A stretch of 20,303 bases of DNA, taken from positions 1 through 20,303 of IMG/VR virus record IMGVR_UViG_3300047443_000137; one strand, given 5' to 3'. The position numbers and the translations under genes were made by a program. Origin of the DNA: a virus. Under the pieces are notes generated by a model. That model was given only the letters and a program-made list of their open reading frames with translations, was not told the origin of the DNA and searched no databases. How positions within the stretch are numbered: position 1 is the first letter of the stretch; each line of letters opens with the position of its first letter. Below are positions 18,203-20,303 of this stretch, piece by piece.

Positions 18203-18958
18203 TCACTCGTCCGTCTCGTCCGCGCCCCACGCCTCGCACGCGGACTCCAGCTCCCCGGCCCGCCCCCAACGCGCAGCCGGCATGGACTGATTGCGGTGCT
18301 CCACCAGCGCCCGGACGCTGTCGACGACGTACTCCGGAGAGGCGTAGCCCTCCGCCGTGAGGGGCTCCGGCTGCTCGGTCTGCCCGTGGGAGTCGACACC
18401 GGCCGCCCACTGCCACGACGGGCCGCGCTCCGGCTCGCCTTCCTCGATGCCGGTGTGCCACTCCCAGATGAGGACCAGGCCGTTCGGGAAGCGCTCCTCA
18501 TCGAGGCCGCTGCTGTCGGTGTCGAGGTCAATGACGGCGTTGAGGTAGCAGTACAGGCCGCGGGTTTCGCCGTCGGATGTCCACCAGTTGTCGGGCTCCA
18601 GGCCAGCCGCGGTGAGGGCGTCGGCGACGGCGGTGATGTACGGGTCGTGGGGCAGTTGGCGGTCGGCCGGCTGCTCCTCGGCGGTGCTGCCGGCGTGGTC
18701 GGGACAGAAGTCGTCCCCGTCGCCGGTGTGCTCCCAGCCCTCGTTGTCGACAAGGTGCTTCCGGGCGACGGCGAGGCGCTGCTCGCTGCTCATGTCCTCG
18801 CGGACCATGTAGTCGCCGGTGTTGCGGACGCCGCAGTGGTCGCAGAACACGGTGATCTGGGTGGGGTAGTACGGGCTGTCGGGGTCGCGGAGGATCGCGG
18901 AGACGACCTCGGGGGTCAGCGACTTGGGCGTGGCGTCTGGGGTGTTGTTGCTGGTCAC
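18203..18958 (-). CDS. hypothetical protein with N-terminal zinc motif, 251 aa
   Basis: The N-terminal region carries C39-x2-C42, H77 and C85-x2-H88 (VFCDHCGVRNTGDY, then GWEHTGDGDDFCPDH), probably a treble-clef or zinc-knuckle fold. A helical segment (EQRLAVARKHLVDNEGW) lies between the metal-ligand pairs. The C-terminal 140 residues are acidic with many Trp (NWWTSDGETRGLYCYL, LVLIWEWHTGIEEGEPERGP, SWQWAAGVDS). GTG at 18958 has AGGAG 8 bases upstream. It has its own upstream region with short repeated elements (18977-19020) and a terminator behind it. Function not recognised. Confidence 0.8.
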   Translation of the reverse strand: MTSNNTPDATPKSLTPEVVSAILRDPDSPYYPTQITVFCDHCGVRNTGDYMVREDMSSEQRLAVARKHLVDNEGWEHTGDGDDFCPDHAGSTAEEQPADRQLPHDPYITAVADALTAAGLEPDNWWTSDGETRGLYCYLNAVIDLDTDSSGLDEERFPNGLVLIWEWHTGIEEGEPERGPSWQWAAGVDSHGQTEQPEPLTAEGYASPEYVVDSVRALVEHRNQSMPAARWGRAGELESACEAWGADETDE

Positions 18959-18976
18959 GGGTGCTGCTCCTGTCTC

Positions 18977-19020
18977 GTTGTTCAGTACGGGCGGTGGTGT
19001 TACTGACCGGTTGTTCAGTA
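18977..19020. promoter_or_regulatory. repeated GTTGTTCAGTA elements before the 251-aa gene
   Basis: GTTGTTCAGTA occurs at 18977-18987 and 19010-19020 (33-base spacing), with an imperfect inverted copy TACTGACC at 19001-19008. They lie in the 120-base gap upstream of the leftward gene starting at 18958, where its promoter should be, so they are candidate operator half-sites. The binder is unknown. Confidence 0.5.
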
Positions 19021-19078
19021 GTGGACGGGGCCTGGTGGCGGGCCGGTGGGGCGTGTGTGGGGGGTTGCGTGTGCGCGG

Positions 19079-19480
19079 TCAGGCGGTGGGTTGTGGCTGG
19101 TTGGCGATCTCCAGGAGGACGGCGGCGTGGCAGTGGTCGGGTTGTCCGGGCTGGGGTGGGGGGCACCAGCACATGAGGTCGCGGTCGGCGAGCTGGCGGC
19201 GGGCGGCGGCCAGTAGGCCGGGCTGGCTGGAGAGCCAGGCGCGGTACCAGGTGACGGCGATGCGGCGTGCGTCGTGGTCGCTGGTGCCGCCGTAGATCAC
19301 GCCGTCGGTCCGGGAGTCGATGACTGCGTGGGTCGGGCCGCACTGCTTGACGGTGTAGGGGTTGCCCCATTGGGTGCCGCGGCCGACGTAGGTGGCGCCG
19401 TGGGGTGCGCGCCAGCCTTTGGTGCGGCGGCGTTGGATGCGGCGGGGTTGGGGGTCGAGGGTGGGCTGTCGGGTGGTCAT
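19079..19480 (-). CDS. DUF4326 domain protein
   Basis: This 133-aa protein has the DUF4326 blocks in order: RIQRRRTKGWRAPHGATYVG, RGTQWGNPYTV, ARRIAVTWYRAWLSSQPGLL, and DLMCWCPPPQPGQPDHCHAA followed by VLLEIANQ. The CWC...CH set is the conserved feature and may be a metal or active site. The family is common in phage and bacterial genomes and has no established function. ATG at 19480 overlaps the replication gene's stop as ATGA, so it is translated in tandem with the replication gene. Family identity is strong. Confidence 0.9.
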   Translation of the reverse strand: MTTRQPTLDPQPRRIQRRRTKGWRAPHGATYVGRGTQWGNPYTVKQCGPTHAVIDSRTDGVIYGGTSDHDARRIAVTWYRAWLSSQPGLLAAARRQLADRDLMCWCPPPQPGQPDHCHAAVLLEIANQPQPTA

Positions 19481-20303
19481 GCGCTGTGCCTCTCTGTGTG
19501 GTTGGTGGTGGGGTGTTGGGGTGTGTCGGGGTGGCTGCCGGTGGCGGGGTCGCAGCCGATGTGGGTGTCGTATCCGCGGTTGGCCCAGTCGGTGTTCATG
19601 GGGGTTTCGCAGATGGTGCAGAGGGGGGTGTCTGTGGCACCTGTGCCAGGGCTTCCCTCCCCCTTCCCCTCTCGTAGAGGGGGGGAAGGGGGGGAAGGGG
19701 GGGTTCCCGCTGGTTCCCGAGAGGTTCCCGGGGAATGGTTGACCTGGGGTTTTTGCAATCCCTTTGAAGTTCCCGGGGAACGTTCCCCGGGAACGTCTTC
19801 CGGGAAGGTCTCCGGGAACCCTTCGCGGGAACCCGAGTTGTCCCGGTTCTTCCGGTTCCTGACGGCGGCTTCGATCTTGATTTTCGCGGCCCTGATCCCG
19901 GCTCCCGCGAGAGCCGACTTCGTCCGCGGGTTACCCGCATCGTTCGGCAGACCAAGGCTGTCAATCTTCGCCATGAGCCACTCGACGGAGCCCTCTTCCA
20001 CCGCCTGCTGCGGACGGTCGTACTCCATGAGGACGTGGCGGGTGCAGCCGGGCCGGTAGCGGTCGCCGTCCTTCTGTGACTGCCGCACCAGGACGAAGGC
20101 GTCCGGTCCGATCCCGGTACGGGTGTGGGTCCGCTTCAGGACGAGGGTGCCGCCGCCCTGCGCGCGGAGCTCCCATACGTGGTCGACGTCCTGCGTCTTC
20201 GCGGACGAGCCGCGGGCGCCGCGCTCGCCGTCCTTGCCCATGTGGTCGAGGCGTATGGACGCGATGCCGGCGCGCTTCAGGGGGAGCAGGGTGTGGCGGT
20301 AGA
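19477..20303 (-). CDS. RepA/RecA-like replicative ATPase, C-terminal part (5' end outside the window)
   Basis: The frame enters from the right edge and gives 274 residues. The first 45 (AGIASIRLDHMGKDGERGAR, then GSSAKTQDVDHVWEL) match the D-H-x-G-K and R-G-S-S-A-K segment of AAA/RecA-fold hexameric helicases of the RepA/DnaB-like group. The beta core continues to about residue 95. A helical region follows (SVEWLMAKIDSLGLPNDAGN) that resembles a winged-helix or dimer domain. Then comes a disordered, Pro/Gly/Ser-rich linker of about 60 residues encoded by the repeat cluster at 19703-19832, and a short Cys/His region (CTICETPMNTDW, HIGCD). Its C-terminus overlaps DUF4326 as ATGA. A replicative helicase or primase-helicase role is probable; walker motifs lie outside the window. 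Confidence 0.82.
   Translation of the reverse strand, partial: YRHTLLPLKRAGIASIRLDHMGKDGERGARGSSAKTQDVDHVWELRAQGGGTLVLKRTHTRTGIGPDAFVLVRQSQKDGDRYRPGCTRHVLMEYDRPQQAVEEGSVEWLMAKIDSLGLPNDAGNPRTKSALAGAGIRAAKIKIEAAVRNRKNRDNSGSREGFPETFPEDVPGERSPGTSKGLQKPQVNHSPGTSREPAGTPPSPPSPPLREGKGEGSPGTGATDTPLCTICETPMNTDWANRGYDTHIGCDPATGSHPDTPQHPTTNHTERHSA
19665..19690. repeat. imperfect hairpin beside the G-tract
   Basis: CCCCTCT and AGAGGGG pair around CGT (about 19666-19682), and CCCTT on the left can further pair with AAGGG on the right after a bulge of extra G. It overlaps the first run of the triple G-tract. Confidence 0.55.
19679..19703 (+). repeat. triple G7 tract separated by AA
   Basis: The plus strand reads three runs of seven G, each separated by AA. 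It could fold as a G-quadruplex on the plus strand, or expose the C-rich minus strand; it is coding for the Pro/Ser-rich linker of the replication protein. It is next to the GTTCCC repeat cluster. Confidence 0.85.
19703..19832. repeat. cluster of GTTCCC/GGGAAC repeats (iteron-like) inside the replication gene
   Basis: Within 130 bases there are seven complete copies of GTTCCC or its complement GGGAAC plus variants: units at 19703, 19713, 19724 (GTTCCCGGGGAAT), 19769 (GTTCCCGGGGAAC), 19782 (GTTCCCCGGGAAC), 19797 (CTTCCGGGAAG), 19813 and 19826 (CGGGAAC). The pair at 19769-19794 together forms a perfect 26-bp palindrome. The repeats occur in more than one reading frame of the host gene, so the DNA motif rather than the peptide appears to be repeated. 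This is what an origin of replication with iterons inside a replication gene looks like; the role is inferred. Confidence 0.75.

Noticed and set aside
1-20303. CRISPR array
   Set aside because: No regularly spaced 25-40-base direct repeats were seen; the repeats found are short, palindromic and unevenly spaced.
1-20303. Integrase, transposase or insertion sequence
   Set aside because: No tyrosine or serine recombinase motif, DDE transposase or terminal inverted repeats were recognised; only an excisionase-like HTH gene is present.

Overview
This high-GC window, with pervasive 4-nt ATGA/GTGA gene overlaps, looks like part of an actinobacterial (most likely Streptomyces-type) double-stranded DNA phage, prophage or phage-plasmid. 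The structural hallmarks at the left end are a small and a large terminase subunit and an HK97-type portal fused to a MuF-like head-morphogenesis domain. The right end carries the C-terminal part of a RepA/RecA-like replicative ATPase. No integrase, holin/lysin or tail gene is visible in the window. Species and host are inferred from composition and gene families, not proven.

Layout. Almost everything is on the minus strand and is read from right to left. From the right: the partial replication ATPase (19477-20303), whose low-complexity linker region contains a dense cluster of GTTCCC/GGGAAC repeats; a DUF4326 protein; a 251-aa zinc-motif protein; then, behind a hairpin, a tightly overlapping train of 13 small genes (18122 to 13679) that includes many zinc-ribbon microproteins, small membrane proteins, an XF1762-family protein and an HNH endonuclease. 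Downstream of this train lie a tRNA-like sequence that lacks most of its anticodon arm and two strong hairpins. A short plus-strand island (12994-13280) encodes an excisionase/AlpA-like helix-turn-helix protein and a possible 7-codon ORF. Next comes a minus operon (12843-11710) with a second HNH endonuclease behind a structured leader. A membrane module (11628-8084) follows: a lipoprotein, a DUF2637 protein with a C-terminal HTH, and further multi-span membrane proteins, reminiscent of the spread (Spd-like) regions of Streptomyces conjugative elements. A small two-span membrane protein (7918-7658) follows.

A second plus-strand island (6616-7606) encodes a ribbon-helix-helix-like protein, a zinc-ribbon protein and an XRE-family HTH protein. 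It is divergent from a minus operon (WYL-domain protein, ParB-like protein and small proteins, 6502-4790). The 113-bp divergent spacer carries three near-identical TTGTRGCCACAA palindromes placed on candidate promoters, which gives it the form of a genetic switch. After another strong terminator, the packaging/head operon (4680 to 1) begins.

Interpretation. The two plus islands are probably regulatory cassettes that control the surrounding minus-strand operons. The long minus trains are probably early/accessory and late/structural functions. The most unusual signals are the repeat cluster inside the replication gene, the three-operator switch, the truncated tRNA-like element, the competing hairpins before the HNH gene, and the plasmid-like membrane module in a phage-type genome.
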